Below are positions 9,616 through 20,331 of a stretch of DNA of 43,590 bases, in pieces; within the stretch, counting starts at the first letter, position 1; every line of letters begins with the position of its first letter. Source of the stretch: Syntrophaceae bacterium UBA2251 (GTDB lineage Bacteria; Desulfobacterota; Syntrophia; Syntrophales; UBA2251). Under the pieces are notes generated by a model. It was given only the letters and a program-made list of their open reading frames with translations, made no database searches and was not told the DNA's origin. The position numbers were made by a program, and so were the translations under genes. Location of the stretch: positions 1 through 43,590 of the forward strand of contig DDXV01000075.1 of assembly GCA_002347815.1 (NCBI GenBank), read 5' to 3'.

Positions 9616-11706
9616 TCAATCGCCCAGGACGATCGTCGCGTCCACGGCGGCCATGCCGTCGGGGCCGACGACGAGCAGCGGGTTGACGTCGATCTCGCGG
9701 ATGCGGGGATGGGCCAGGCCGAGATCGCCCAGGGCGACGAGGATGTCGGCCAGCGCGTCGCGGTCGACCGCCGGCATTCCCCTGAACCCGTCCAAGAGCG
9801 CCTGACCCCGGATCCGGGAGATGAGCCCCAGGGCGTCCGCCTTCGACAGGGGCGCCATCGCGAAGGCGGTGTCGCGGAACGCCTCCGCCAGGATCCCGCC
9901 GAGGCCGAACATGACGCACGGCCCGAACTGCGGATCGCGCAGCAGCCCCAGGATCAGCTCGATCTTCCCGTCCATCTGTTTCTGGACCAGGACCTTCCCC
10001 CGTCCCGCCATCGCCCGCTTAAGCTCCCGGTACGTGCGGGCCGCGGCCGACCGGTTGCGGACGCCCAGCCGGACGAGGCCCATTTCCGTCTTGTGAACGC
10101 CCTCCGGAACCAGGCCTTTCATGACCACCGGATAGCCGAACCGCCCGGCCGCGGCGGCGTCGCCGGCCGCCGTCATCACGGCCTCGTCCACGGTCGGGAT
10201 GCCGTACGCCTTGAGTATCCGCTTGGAGACAAACTCGTCGAGGGGACCCGTCGCTTCCGCAAGGGCGTCCTTCAACTCAGGCGTCAGCGCCTGCGCCGGT
10301 TCTCCGAAGGGGCGCGGCACGGGGGCGGGGGTGGCGCGCGGCCCCAGCACGGCGGCGAGGCATTCGGCCAAGCGGTACAGCTCCTGGAAGACGGGGATGC
10401 GGTTCCGGCGGCACTTCTCCTTGAACTCCAGGATGCTCTCCGGCATGCCGACGACCCAGACGAACACGGGCTTGCCCGAGGCGTGCGAGGCGGCGCCCGC
10501 CCGGTCCGGGTCGAACCACCGGTTGCCCGGCGCGGCGAAGGTCGTCACGATGACGGCGTCCACGTTCGGGTCCGCGATCAGGGCGTCGAGCCCTTCGCCG
10601 ATCACGTCGATGCCGCTCGTCATGTTCTTTTCCATGGCCGGCCAAAGGTCGACCGGGTTTTTCACCGGCATCCAGTCGGGGAAGAGGCCCTCCAGGGTCG
10701 TCCGGGTCGCGGGCGACAGGTCGGCCACGTCCAGCTCCATCGCTTCCAGGAAATCGGCGGAGAGGATTCCCGCCGCCCCGCTGTAGCTCAGGATGGCGAC
10801 GCGCCCGCGCCCGCTTCGGCTTTCGGGGCAGTACGAAAGCGACCGGCAGAGGTCGATCATCTGCGTAAAGTCGTTCGCCTCGACAACGCCGGCCTGTTTC
10901 AGCACCCCCTCGATCACGCGGTGGTTCCCGGCGAGCGAGGCCGTGTGGCTCATGGCCGCCTGGGCCCCGCGGGCGCTCTTGCCGCCCTTCAGGACGACGA
11001 TCGGCTTGTCCGTCGACCGGCAGAGCTCGACGAACCGCCGCCCGTCGGCGATCGATTCCAGGTACAGCCCGACCACGTTCGTGTCCGGATCGTCGAGCAG
11101 GACGGGCAGGACGTCGCACTCGTTCACGTCGAGCTTGTTCCCGATGGAGCAGGCCTTGCTCACCCCCGCGGTGTGGTGCCGCATCATGTCGCCCAGGAAC
11201 CCCGCCGAGATAAGGCCGCTCTGGACGATCAGGGACAGCTTGTCCACGAGCAGGGCGTTCCTCAGATCATCGGCGTACATGAACGAATAGATGGCGCCGC
11301 TGACGGCGTCCACGAGGCCCATGCAGTTCGGCCCCCAGAGGCGGATCCCCGTTTCCCGGGCGATCTCCGCCAGACGCCGCTCGATGGCCTGCCCGCCCGC
11401 GCCCGTCTCGGCGAAGCCGCCCGACTGGATCATGACGCCGGGGACGCCCTTGGCGGCGCAGTCCTCCACGGCCGCCACGACCTGCGCGGCCGGGACGAAG
11501 ACGATGGCCAGATCGACCGCCGCCGGGATCGCCTGCACGGTGGGGTAGCAGACGAGCCCCTCGATCCGGTCGTATTTCGGATTGACGGGATAAACGCCGC
11601 CCTTGTGGGTCCCGATCAGATTCCGGACGATGGTGTTGCCGCTCTTGAAGGGATTGGGCGTGGCCCCGATGACCGCAACGCCCCGCGGGTGAAAGAAGAA
11701 ATCCAT
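9616..11706 (-). CDS. ADP-forming acyl-CoA synthetase (acetate-CoA ligase family), CoA-binding domain first
   Basis: This intact 696-aa enzyme belongs to the NDP-forming acyl-CoA synthetase family and would make ATP by hydrolysing acetyl-CoA or another acyl-CoA. The CoA-binding Rossmann domain comes first (MDFFFHPRGVAVIGATPNP). The ligase-CoA region follows with phospho-His motif MSHTASLAG (His about 254). A C-terminal ATP-grasp domain occupies about the last 220 residues (GYPVVMKG, HKTEMGLV, MFGLGG, EIDVNPLLV). ATG at 11706 is chosen because it begins the conserved MDFFFHP and has GGAG upstream; a TTG at 11727 is the alternative. Domain order is the reverse of the broken synthetase at 5069, and its intact Tyr helps date that lesion. 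The substrate cannot be told from sequence. Confidence 0.92.
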   Translation of the reverse strand: MDFFFHPRGVAVIGATPNPFKSGNTIVRNLIGTHKGGVYPVNPKYDRIEGLVCYPTVQAIPAAVDLAIVFVPAAQVVAAVEDCAAKGVPGVMIQSGGFAETGAGGQAIERRLAEIARETGIRLWGPNCMGLVDAVSGAIYSFMYADDLRNALLVDKLSLIVQSGLISAGFLGDMMRHHTAGVSKACSIGNKLDVNECDVLPVLLDDPDTNVVGLYLESIADGRRFVELCRSTDKPIVVLKGGKSARGAQAAMSHTASLAGNHRVIEGVLKQAGVVEANDFTQMIDLCRSLSYCPESRSGRGRVAILSYSGAAGILSADFLEAMELDVADLSPATRTTLEGLFPDWMPVKNPVDLWPAMEKNMTSGIDVIGEGLDALIADPNVDAVIVTTFAAPGNRWFDPDRAGAASHASGKPVFVWVVGMPESILEFKEKCRRNRIPVFQELYRLAECLAAVLGPRATPAPVPRPFGEPAQALTPELKDALAEATGPLDEFVSKRILKAYGIPTVDEAVMTAAGDAAAAGRFGYPVVMKGLVPEGVHKTEMGLVRLGVRNRSAAARTYRELKRAMAGRGKVLVQKQMDGKIELILGLLRDPQFGPCVMFGLGGILAEAFRDTAFAMAPLSKADALGLISRIRGQALLDGFRGMPAVDRDALADILVALGDLGLAHPRIREIDVNPLLVVGPDGMAAVDATIVLGD

Positions 11707-12145
11707 GTCAGCGCTCGCTTTCTCCAATGGGGAAGGGTAGATTTTGGGTGCGGTATATAGGGGAAGCGGCCCGACGTGTCAATGAATAACCGCATCCGCC
11801 TTGAGGCGCGGCGTCAAAAGCTTGGGCGACGGCCGGGCCCGGTCGCCCCGGCGATGGGCGGTTTGGGACGCTCAGGCGGCGCCCGCCGGGCCCGCACTCA
11901 AAATCGGGTTGAAAAGCCCGCCTGAATCTTATATCTTATACCGCCCCGCGGGGATCTTCGGGAGGGTTTCTTGACGGGATCCCATCGAAGAAGTTTCTGC
12001 ATGGTCGTTCCCGGCTGGGCATTGGAGCGCAGAATGCGGCGGGAAGCCCTGCTCGATCTGAACGATCGGATACGCGCGGGGATGACGGTCATGAAGCGCG
12101 GCGCCGGCGGCGCTCCCGATTTCGAAGAGAAAGGAAGCCGTGGAT
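11707..12145. other. Divergent intergenic region
   Basis: These 439 bases separate the minus-strand synthetase from the plus-strand Nudix gene. Besides the candidate promoter at 11909-11937 no structure was recognised. Open frames here lack ribosome binding sites and similarity to anything I know. Confidence 0.5.
11909..11937 (+). promoter_or_regulatory. Candidate promoter of the Nudix gene
   Basis: TTGAAA (11909-11914), 17 bases, then TATCTT (11932-11937), in an AT-rich patch of otherwise GC-rich DNA. The leader would be about 200 bases. Confidence 0.4.
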
Positions 12146-12715
12146 ATGCCCCCTGCCCCCTGGAAGGTCGTTTCCTGCAAGTGGGACAAGTTCTACCGCG
12201 TGTTCAGCCTGCGGACGGACCGGGTGTGCTCGCCCCGGACCGGCGAGGAGCACGATTTCTTCATCCTGGAATCGCCCCCCTGGGTGAACGTCATCCCGCT
12301 GACCGACGCGGGCGAGGTCGTCCTGATCCGCCAGTACCGCCACGGCCTGCGCGAGGTGACGCTGGAGATCCCGGGCGGGCTGATCGAATCCGGGGACACG
12401 CCGGAGTCGGCCGCCCGGCGCGAACTCCGCGAGGAGACGGGCTGCACGGCCCGGGCGTTGGTCGACCTCGGCCACGTTCACCCCAACCCGGCCATCCAGA
12501 ACAACCGCTGCTTCACCTTCCTCGCCCTCGGCGTCACGCAGTCCGGCGCGCAGGAACTGGATGAGAAGGAGGACATCGAGGTGCTTTTCCGGCCGCTCGC
12601 GGAGATCCCCGCGATGATCCGGGACGGGCGGATCACGCACTCGCTCGTCATCGCGGCCTTCTACCGCTATTACCGGGAGTACATTCCCGCACAGGCGGGA
12701 GGGGCCCTCCCGTGA
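12146..12715 (+). CDS. Nudix hydrolase, ADP-ribose pyrophosphatase type
   Basis: This 189-aa Nudix protein probably cleaves ADP-ribose or a similar nucleoside diphosphate sugar. The Nudix box GX5EX7REUXEEXGU is clear: GGLIESGDTPESAARREL followed by REETGC, near residues 80-103. The upstream IRQYRHGLREVTLEIPGG segment is typical of ADP-ribose pyrophosphatases. ATG at 12146 has AAAGGAAG 8 bases upstream; a GTG six bases earlier is in frame but too close to that site. The specific substrate is inferred from the family. Confidence 0.9.
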   Translation: MPPAPWKVVSCKWDKFYRVFSLRTDRVCSPRTGEEHDFFILESPPWVNVIPLTDAGEVVLIRQYRHGLREVTLEIPGGLIESGDTPESAARRELREETGCTARALVDLGHVHPNPAIQNNRCFTFLALGVTQSGAQELDEKEDIEVLFRPLAEIPAMIRDGRITHSLVIAAFYRYYREYIPAQAGGALP

Positions 12716-12824
12716 CCGCGGCGGACGGAGCGGAGCATTGGAGGCAGCAGAAAGTCGAAATCCGGCCTTCTGTCAGGCGGAGCGTGTCGAATGCGGACGG
12801 GGCATCCATCCGTAACATTCACCC

Positions 12825-12865
12825 TTCGACAAGCTCAGGGTGACATTCGGCAGGCTCAGGGTGAC
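12825..12865 (+). repeat. Two tandem copies of a 20-base intergenic repeat
   Basis: TTCGACAAGCTCAGGGTGAC (12825-12844) recurs with two changes at 12846-12865, a 21-base period. This is the common dispersed CGACAAGCTCAGG-type intergenic element of many bacterial genomes. It lies just upstream of the PEPCK-like gene. Confidence 0.75.
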
Positions 12866-12904
12866 CGAGGGTATGTTTTTGAGGCAGCAATAAAAAGGAA
12901 GACC

Positions 12905-14578
12905 ATGGAAAATTACTTCAAGAAGGCGGAGGAGACGGTCTACAACGAGGCGAAGGACGACGGCCGTCTGATCCAGGGGAAGTCCCTGCAGGAGATCAAG
13001 GCGATCGCCCTGCGCCAGGACGGCGTCATCCAGACGCAACTGGGGTCGGTCGCGGCCGATTCGGAGCCCATGTCCCGTTCGGCCCCCCACACGAGAAACA
13101 GCGTCGACCACCCCTTCGGCCCGGAGGAGGAGGCCCTGGCGGAGGCGGCCGTCCGGCACCTGAAGCAAGAGCGGATCATCGCCCTCGACACGATCATCGG
13201 CGACGGCCGGGACGGCGTCACGGCCCGCTTCCTGATTCCCGAGCCCTACGCCCAGATCGCCTACGGACTCAAGCTCCTGTTCGAGGACAACCCGGCCGCC
13301 CGCGTCGTCGAGGACCCGACCTACACGATCCTCTTCTTCACCGACGATGCCTTCGAATACAACAAGTTCAAGAAGCTCAAGGACAAGGACGTCGCCGTGC
13401 GCCTCTGGATGGGGGACCGGCGGGGCGAGCAGGTCAAGATCTGCCGCAACACGATCTACCTGGGGGAGGGCAAGAAGGGGGTCTTCCAGTTCGAGGGCTG
13501 GCGCACCAAGGCCATCGACCGGCAGGGGCTCTTCCTCCACCTGGGGGCGCGGAAGGACCACCTGTGGATCTATGACCTGGAGACGGAGCGGCCCGAGCTG
13601 CAGGAGCGGGTCACCGGCGTATCCGGCCTGACCGCGACGGGCAAGACGACGACCCTGTGCCGCAAGCTGGCCAAGCTGCCCCGCGAGACGTCGGAGATGA
13701 TCGGCGACGACGGGGGGACGCTGGGGCTCGACGGCAGCTACGCCGCCTTCGAGTCCGGCGGGCTCTACATCAAGACGGAGGGGCTCGACGAGAGCCAGCC
13801 GGAGATCCTGCGGGCGGCGCTCGCGCGGGAGACCTTCCTGGAGAACGTGGCCATCTCCCGCTACCCCTACATGCCCGACTTCAAGGACATCCGGAAGACG
13901 GGGAACGGCCGCGCCGTCATCCGCCGGGCCTATCTCGACCTCGCGAGCAAGAGCCTCCGGGCCGACAAGGTGGACACGATCATCATGCTCACCCGCAACC
14001 CCCTGGCCAACGTCATCTCGCGCCTCACCCCGGAGCAGGCGACGATGCAGTTCATCTACGGGGAGTCCATCGAGAGCACGGGCGGGAACCCCGAGGAGGC
14101 GGGGACCTTCAAGCGGGTCTTCTTCCTCGACCCCTTCGTCGTGGGCGACCGGATGGAGCACGCGCTGCTCTTCTACGACATCCTCCGGCGCAACCGCATC
14201 CGGTGCTACCTCGCCAACACGGGCGCCCTGGGCGACCCGGAGCAGAAGGTGACGCTCCGACAGTCGCTCGCCGTCTACAGCGATATCCTGCGGGTCCAGC
14301 TCCGCTTCGGCTCCGACCCGGACCACCTGGGCTATCACTTCCCGATCAAGAGCGACCGCGCCAACATGGACCTGATGAGCGCCCACGCCCGGTTCCCCGA
14401 TCCGGAGCGCCTGAAGAAAAAGGTCGTCGATTTCCTCAAGGGGCGCCGGGCGTACCTCGAGGCCTTCGAGGCGAAGTGGGGCGCGCTGCCCGGCCCCATC
14501 CGGGAGTCGCTCCCCTACCGGCACGACCAGATCGACTTCGCCTACCTGGAGACGGAGGCCTCGAACGGCGGGGAATGA
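12905..14578 (+). CDS. Divergent ATP-type PEP carboxykinase-like protein
   Basis: This 557-aa protein belongs to the ATP-dependent phosphoenolpyruvate carboxykinase superfamily. It has a P-loop GLTATGKTTT (about residues 241-250) and a kinase-2 motif MIGDDGG, followed by an FESGGLYIKTEGL segment matching the FEGGCYAKT region of PckA. The GDDEHGW form is replaced by GDDGGTLG. The MHCSANV segment before the P-loop, which carries the Mn-binding His of true carboxykinases, is not present. It may be a paralogue with another phosphotransfer role rather than oxaloacetate decarboxylation. ATG at 12905 follows AAAGGAAG. The motif comparison is from memory. Confidence 0.75.
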   Translation: MENYFKKAEETVYNEAKDDGRLIQGKSLQEIKAIALRQDGVIQTQLGSVAADSEPMSRSAPHTRNSVDHPFGPEEEALAEAAVRHLKQERIIALDTIIGDGRDGVTARFLIPEPYAQIAYGLKLLFEDNPAARVVEDPTYTILFFTDDAFEYNKFKKLKDKDVAVRLWMGDRRGEQVKICRNTIYLGEGKKGVFQFEGWRTKAIDRQGLFLHLGARKDHLWIYDLETERPELQERVTGVSGLTATGKTTTLCRKLAKLPRETSEMIGDDGGTLGLDGSYAAFESGGLYIKTEGLDESQPEILRAALARETFLENVAISRYPYMPDFKDIRKTGNGRAVIRRAYLDLASKSLRADKVDTIIMLTRNPLANVISRLTPEQATMQFIYGESIESTGGNPEEAGTFKRVFFLDPFVVGDRMEHALLFYDILRRNRIRCYLANTGALGDPEQKVTLRQSLAVYSDILRVQLRFGSDPDHLGYHFPIKSDRANMDLMSAHARFPDPERLKKKVVDFLKGRRAYLEAFEAKWGALPGPIRESLPYRHDQIDFAYLETEASNGGE

Positions 14579-14611
14579 CGCGGAAACCTAAAAGGGATGC
14601 TTGCGTGCAAA

Positions 14612-14647
14612 AAAACGCCCCGGGGGCCGGATGGCCGCCGGGGCGTT
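14612..14647 (-). terminator. Intrinsic terminator of the porin gene
   Basis: A stem AACGCCCCGG/CCGGGGCGTT (14614-14623 with 14638-14647), with further pairing inside, is followed on the minus strand by a run of seven T. It lies 73 bases after the porin stop. In the plus direction there is no T-tract, so it mainly serves the minus strand, although it may also stop the PEPCK-like transcript. Confidence 0.75.
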
Positions 14648-14719
14648 CGTCTGAGGCCGCCTTGGCGGGCGACGGTTAGGTTAGGTGTCTTTTCTCCGTT
14701 ACAACCTCCACGCCTTCCC

Positions 14720-16192
14720 TTAGAACTTCAGGGTCAGCTTGTGCATGAGCATGTAGTCGTCGTCGGTTTCAACCGCTGCTGCGCCGCGCTTGAACCAGTC
14801 GCCCGTCATGAAATAGGCGCCGCCCACCATGTACTCGAGGTTGTCATAGATCTTGTAGCTCGCGGTCACGTCGATTTCGGAGCCGTACTCTTCGTCCTGG
14901 TTGGCCACTTGGGGCTCATCCGCTTCCGCATAGGTGTAGCTGAACCGGACGTCCAGTTTCGGCGTGGGCTTGAAGCCGACAAAGAGCTGACCGAAAATGA
15001 CGTTGTCTATGTAGCTGCCGAGATCGGCCACGCCCTTGGTGCCGGCGAACTGCGTGGCGTAGTCGTCGTTGAAGAGCATCAGGCAGGGTTTGAAGTCGCT
15101 GCCGGCTTTAAGCGCGATGAGCATGTTGCCTTCCACATCGTCTGCCGTGGTGATGTCGTCACCCCGGGAATATCCGGCATAGAGCCCAAAATACACGGGG
15201 GCCAGATCCGCCCGGATGTGCAGGAAGGCGCCATAAGCTGAGATGTCGGCGTCCTCCTTAGCCGCACCGGCTCGCCCGACGTAGCCCGGGAGCCCGGCCG
15301 CAGCCGCACCCAGCTTTGCCTTGTTGTCCCATTCGAGCTTACCGCCGATGTACATCCCTTCAAATTCGACGTACACCGCACCGAAATTGAGGCGGGCATA
15401 AGGATCGAAAACATAAATCCTCTGCACGAAGCCATTGTCAGACCCGGGGGGAATCCCAACCGCAAAGGGCCGGCCGGTATGATCCTCAATGTACTGGATA
15501 ATCGCACCCACGTCACCCATCTTGCCCAGCTTGTAGACAAAGCCAAGGTCGTAGATATCCTGGTCGGCGTCGCTCCACCGGCCGATATCGCCCGCGACAT
15601 CCGATTCGCTGCCCTTCTCGATCGCGGCGATGATCGCCAGGTTGCCGATGGGAAGGATGTACTTGATCCCCGGGCGGGTCGTGCTGCTGTTCCCCACATC
15701 CGTGCCGAAGTTCACGAACTGCTGATAACCGACGTTCCAGAGGCCGATCGCGCTCTTGAAGGTCACATAGGCGCGCTCGAACTCGATGTTCGACTGCTCT
15801 GTTGAAGTGCCGGTCTCCATGCGGCTTTGGGAGTCCCCGCCTGCCGGGGGAGCATTAAATGGTGCGGCACGGCCGGCGCCGTAGCTCTTGTCGCCCCACT
15901 TCTTCTCCAGGGCGTCGAAACGGGTCGTCAGGGTCAGGCCCTCGGCGACCACGAAGTCGGTCTGGATGCGCAGGCGGTTATCATAGAAGGATGCGCTTTT
16001 CTCGGGCTTGTTTGCAATCAGCAATGCCGGGGTGCCGGCCGTAGCGGCATTTCTTTCCAACGCGGACGGGTTGTTGTCGTACCAGCCGCGGACACGGTAC
16101 TCGCCGCTAAACTTCACATCGATGGCGAAAGCCGGGATGCTGAAGGCGGCGAGAAGTCCCATGGACAGTAAAACGATCCAAAACTTCTTCAT
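14720..16192 (-). CDS. Porin-like outer-membrane beta-barrel protein
   Basis: This 490-aa predicted porin has a signal peptide (MKKFWIVLLSMGLLAAFS, cleavage after PAFA). Long alternating strands follow: VKFSGEYRVRGWYDNN, NRLRIQTDFVVAEGLTLTTR, IEFERAYVTFKS, and a C-terminal strand ending HKLTLKF with terminal Phe. The opening resembles the porins common in Desulfobacterota. ATG at 16192 has AGGAGG 7 bases upstream. Codon and base use are a little less GC-rich than the flanks, as expected for an abundant surface protein. The transported solute is unknown. It is monocistronic with its own terminator. Confidence 0.85.
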   Translation of the reverse strand: MKKFWIVLLSMGLLAAFSIPAFAIDVKFSGEYRVRGWYDNNPSALERNAATAGTPALLIANKPEKSASFYDNRLRIQTDFVVAEGLTLTTRFDALEKKWGDKSYGAGRAAPFNAPPAGGDSQSRMETGTSTEQSNIEFERAYVTFKSAIGLWNVGYQQFVNFGTDVGNSSTTRPGIKYILPIGNLAIIAAIEKGSESDVAGDIGRWSDADQDIYDLGFVYKLGKMGDVGAIIQYIEDHTGRPFAVGIPPGSDNGFVQRIYVFDPYARLNFGAVYVEFEGMYIGGKLEWDNKAKLGAAAAGLPGYVGRAGAAKEDADISAYGAFLHIRADLAPVYFGLYAGYSRGDDITTADDVEGNMLIALKAGSDFKPCLMLFNDDYATQFAGTKGVADLGSYIDNVIFGQLFVGFKPTPKLDVRFSYTYAEADEPQVANQDEEYGSEIDVTASYKIYDNLEYMVGGAYFMTGDWFKRGAAAVETDDDYMLMHKLTLKF

Positions 16193-17361
16193 TTGTTTTC
16201 CTCCTGTTTGATGGTTCATAACATCGATCCCCCGTACGGGCATACGGGGCGATCCTGGATCAAACTTCCATTCAATCAGAATTTCTCATCATTTTCCCGC
16301 CGGGCCTCACCTCCTTTTCTTGAAGTTCTTTATGCCTGCAAAAAATGTTTACGACCGTTAACACCCGGCCCCCGGCCTGTCAAGGCCTAAAATCCCGGCC
16401 TCGGTGCGGCGGCCCCGCAATGACGGGCCGCGCGGGGGCTTTTTCATCCTTTATGCAATACCGGCGCCAAACCGGCGTTTCCGGAGAAATGGGCGCCGGG
16501 CCGCCGTGCCGGGATCGGGAAGGGCGGCATCAGGGGGCCGCGGCGGGGGCGGCCCGCCGTCGCGGCGGCCGCCCGTCCCTAAACCCTTGATTTATTAAAG
16601 CAGGGGAACGCCCGTCGCCCATCGGGCGGCGGCACGGGGGCTTGCACCAGTCGGGCCGGGAGGCGTCGCCGGGTGGGATCGGCCCCGGCAGAAAATCTCC
16701 CCCCGTGAAATGACCGTCCGCGGGGCGATCCGGCTTCCGGAGCGCTTGGACCACCCGGGGTGTGTCAAAAAGGCCACAGCCGCCCGACGGCGATTTTTTT
16801 GCCCGGGCTCGATGACGCGGGGCGGGGGCGCCACGATGTTTTTTGCCCCCGTCCGGGGAGGCGGAGAGGGGCCGCCCCGCCGTCCGCGGAAAAGGCGCGA
16901 CGCGGCCGGGTGTGACGACCGAACATCGGCCCGCCCGGCCGCCCTCGAAAGTCGCGTTTTTCGGACGTCCGCGCGTTGACACGGCGGTCAAAATATTTCT
17001 TGACATCAGGGGAGGATTGAGATAGTGCAAGGCCGCGAAACGGCGTGACCTATGGTCAGATAGTGACCGCAATTCACAAGCGTTTGCCGGGGCCTTCAGT
17101 CTTGCGCCCCATCCATGGCCGGTCCCTGAAGACCTTTGAAAAAAAGGGCGTACTTCCAAAAGGAATCCCTTCACTGAGATCGCCTTGTCGCTCCGCTTCC
17201 CGCGATTGAGCCGCAGTGGGAACGCGGAACGAAGACGGACCGGATTCGCCGGTCCGTTCCGACCGCCGGGTCAGGGCCGGCGACGCTCCGCACAGGACTT
17301 TGAGGTTTAAAGCAGCATATAAAATCCAATGAAAAGAAATTGAAAGGGAGGTTGAAAAAAG
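16193..17361. other. Long gene-free region between the porin and acs
   Basis: These 1169 bases have no credible gene. They are very GC-rich, with low-complexity runs of G, C and CGG between 16380 and 16960. A GC-rich hairpin followed by TTTTT lies near 16411-16444. A 9-bp perfect hairpin (17235-17243 with 17249-17257, loop ATTCG) lies 105 bases before acs. TTGACA occurs at about 16975 and 17004 without good -10 boxes. The region could hold an untranslated leader or small RNA, but nothing can be named. Confidence 0.5.
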
Positions 17362-19335
<1,974 letters not shown>

Positions 19336-19406
19336 GCGAAGGGCCGATGGTTCTGAGGGCCGCGTGTGAAGGGCCGGGGGCCAAAGGCGACGGATATAAG
19401 GTGAAG

Positions 19407-19444
19407 GGCGTCGGGCGCGGGGTGAACCCCCTGCGCCCGGCGCC
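19407..19444 (+). terminator. Strong hairpin after acs
   Basis: A long GC-rich stem (GGCGTCGGGCGC paired with GCGCCCGGCGCC, plus an inner GGGG/CCCC) closes on the loop TGAA about 70 bases after the acs stop. No T-run follows (TTAGAC), so it may slow or process transcripts before etfB rather than fully terminate them. Confidence 0.5.
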
Positions 19445-19526
19445 TTAGACTAACCATCACAAGTGCTGGATGCAGAGGCGGGCCGCTTTCCGGCGGCCGC
19501 CGGCGGCATTCGGGAAGGAGGAAGAC

Positions 19527-20300
19527 GTGAATATTGTTGCATGCGTAAAACAGGTTCCGGATACGGAAGCCCAGATCAAGGTCAAGCCGGACGGATCGGG
19601 GATCGATGAGGGCGGCATCAAGTGGGTCATGAACCCCTACGACGAATTCGGCGTGGAGGAAGCCCTCAAGATGAAGGAAAAGTTCGGCGGCGACGTGACG
19701 ATCGTGTGCTTGGGCCCCGCCCGCGCGATGGAAACGATCCGTACGGCCCTGGCGATGGGCGCCGACAAGGGGATCCACATCAACGATCCCGCCCTGGAAA
19801 ATGCAGACGCCTACACGACCGCGTCCGCCCTGGCGGCGGCGATCAAGGGCGTTCCCTATGACGTCATTCTGTGCGGGCAGCGCGCCATCGACGACGACTC
19901 CGGTCAGGTCGGGAGCGTGCTCGCCGAACTGCTGGGCATCCCCCAGGTTACCGTGGTCACGAAGGTGGACGTGGACGGCCAGAAGGTCAAGGTGGTCCGG
20001 CCCATCGAGGGCGCCCAGCTCGTGATCGAAAGCTCCCTGCCGGCCGTCGTCACGGTCACCAAGGGTCTCAACGAACCCCGCTATGCCTCCCTGCCGGGGA
20101 TCATGAAGGCGAAGAAGAAGCCGGTCGACGTGAAGGACGCCGCGGCCCTGGGCATCTCCGCGGACGCCAAGGCCAAGGTCGGCAAATTCATCCCGCCTCC
20201 GGCCAGGCCTCCTGGAAAGATTATCTGCGCCGACGATACGCCCGAGGGCAAGGCCGCCGAAGTGGCCAAGCTGCTCCGGGAAGAGGCGAAGGTCATTTAA
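19527..20300 (+). CDS. etfB: Electron transfer flavoprotein, beta subunit
   Basis: This 257-aa EtfB forms the heterodimer with EtfA that takes electrons from acyl-CoA dehydrogenases. The opening MNIVACVKQVPDTEAQIKV, the LGPARAMETIRTALAMGADKG region and the EtfB signature VTKGLNEPRYASLPGIMKAK are all present. GTG at 19527 has GGAAGGAGG upstream. It is followed 31 bases later by etfA. The genes fit delivery of electrons to the membrane oxidoreductase at 21541. Whether this ETF bifurcates cannot be decided by eye. Confidence 0.96.
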   Translation: MNIVACVKQVPDTEAQIKVKPDGSGIDEGGIKWVMNPYDEFGVEEALKMKEKFGGDVTIVCLGPARAMETIRTALAMGADKGIHINDPALENADAYTTASALAAAIKGVPYDVILCGQRAIDDDSGQVGSVLAELLGIPQVTVVTKVDVDGQKVKVVRPIEGAQLVIESSLPAVVTVTKGLNEPRYASLPGIMKAKKKPVDVKDAAALGISADAKAKVGKFIPPPARPPGKIICADDTPEGKAAEVAKLLREEAKVI

Positions 20301-20331
20301 TTTTATCAACCATTCATGGAGGAATAGCGAA

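Noticed and set aside
9709..11760. A 683-codon plus-strand open frame opposite the ADP-forming synthetase
   Set aside because: It is the antisense shadow of a high-GC gene; the protein is Arg/Gly/His/Asp-rich with no recognisable domain, while the minus strand encodes a complete enzyme with all motifs.
12825..12865. CRISPR-like direct repeats
   Set aside because: Only two adjacent 20-base copies with a one-base gap and no spacers; this is a common dispersed intergenic element.
16530..17174. A 214-codon minus-strand frame in the acs leader region
   Set aside because: Low-complexity Pro/Arg/Ala translation of GC-rich DNA with no ribosome binding site or motif.
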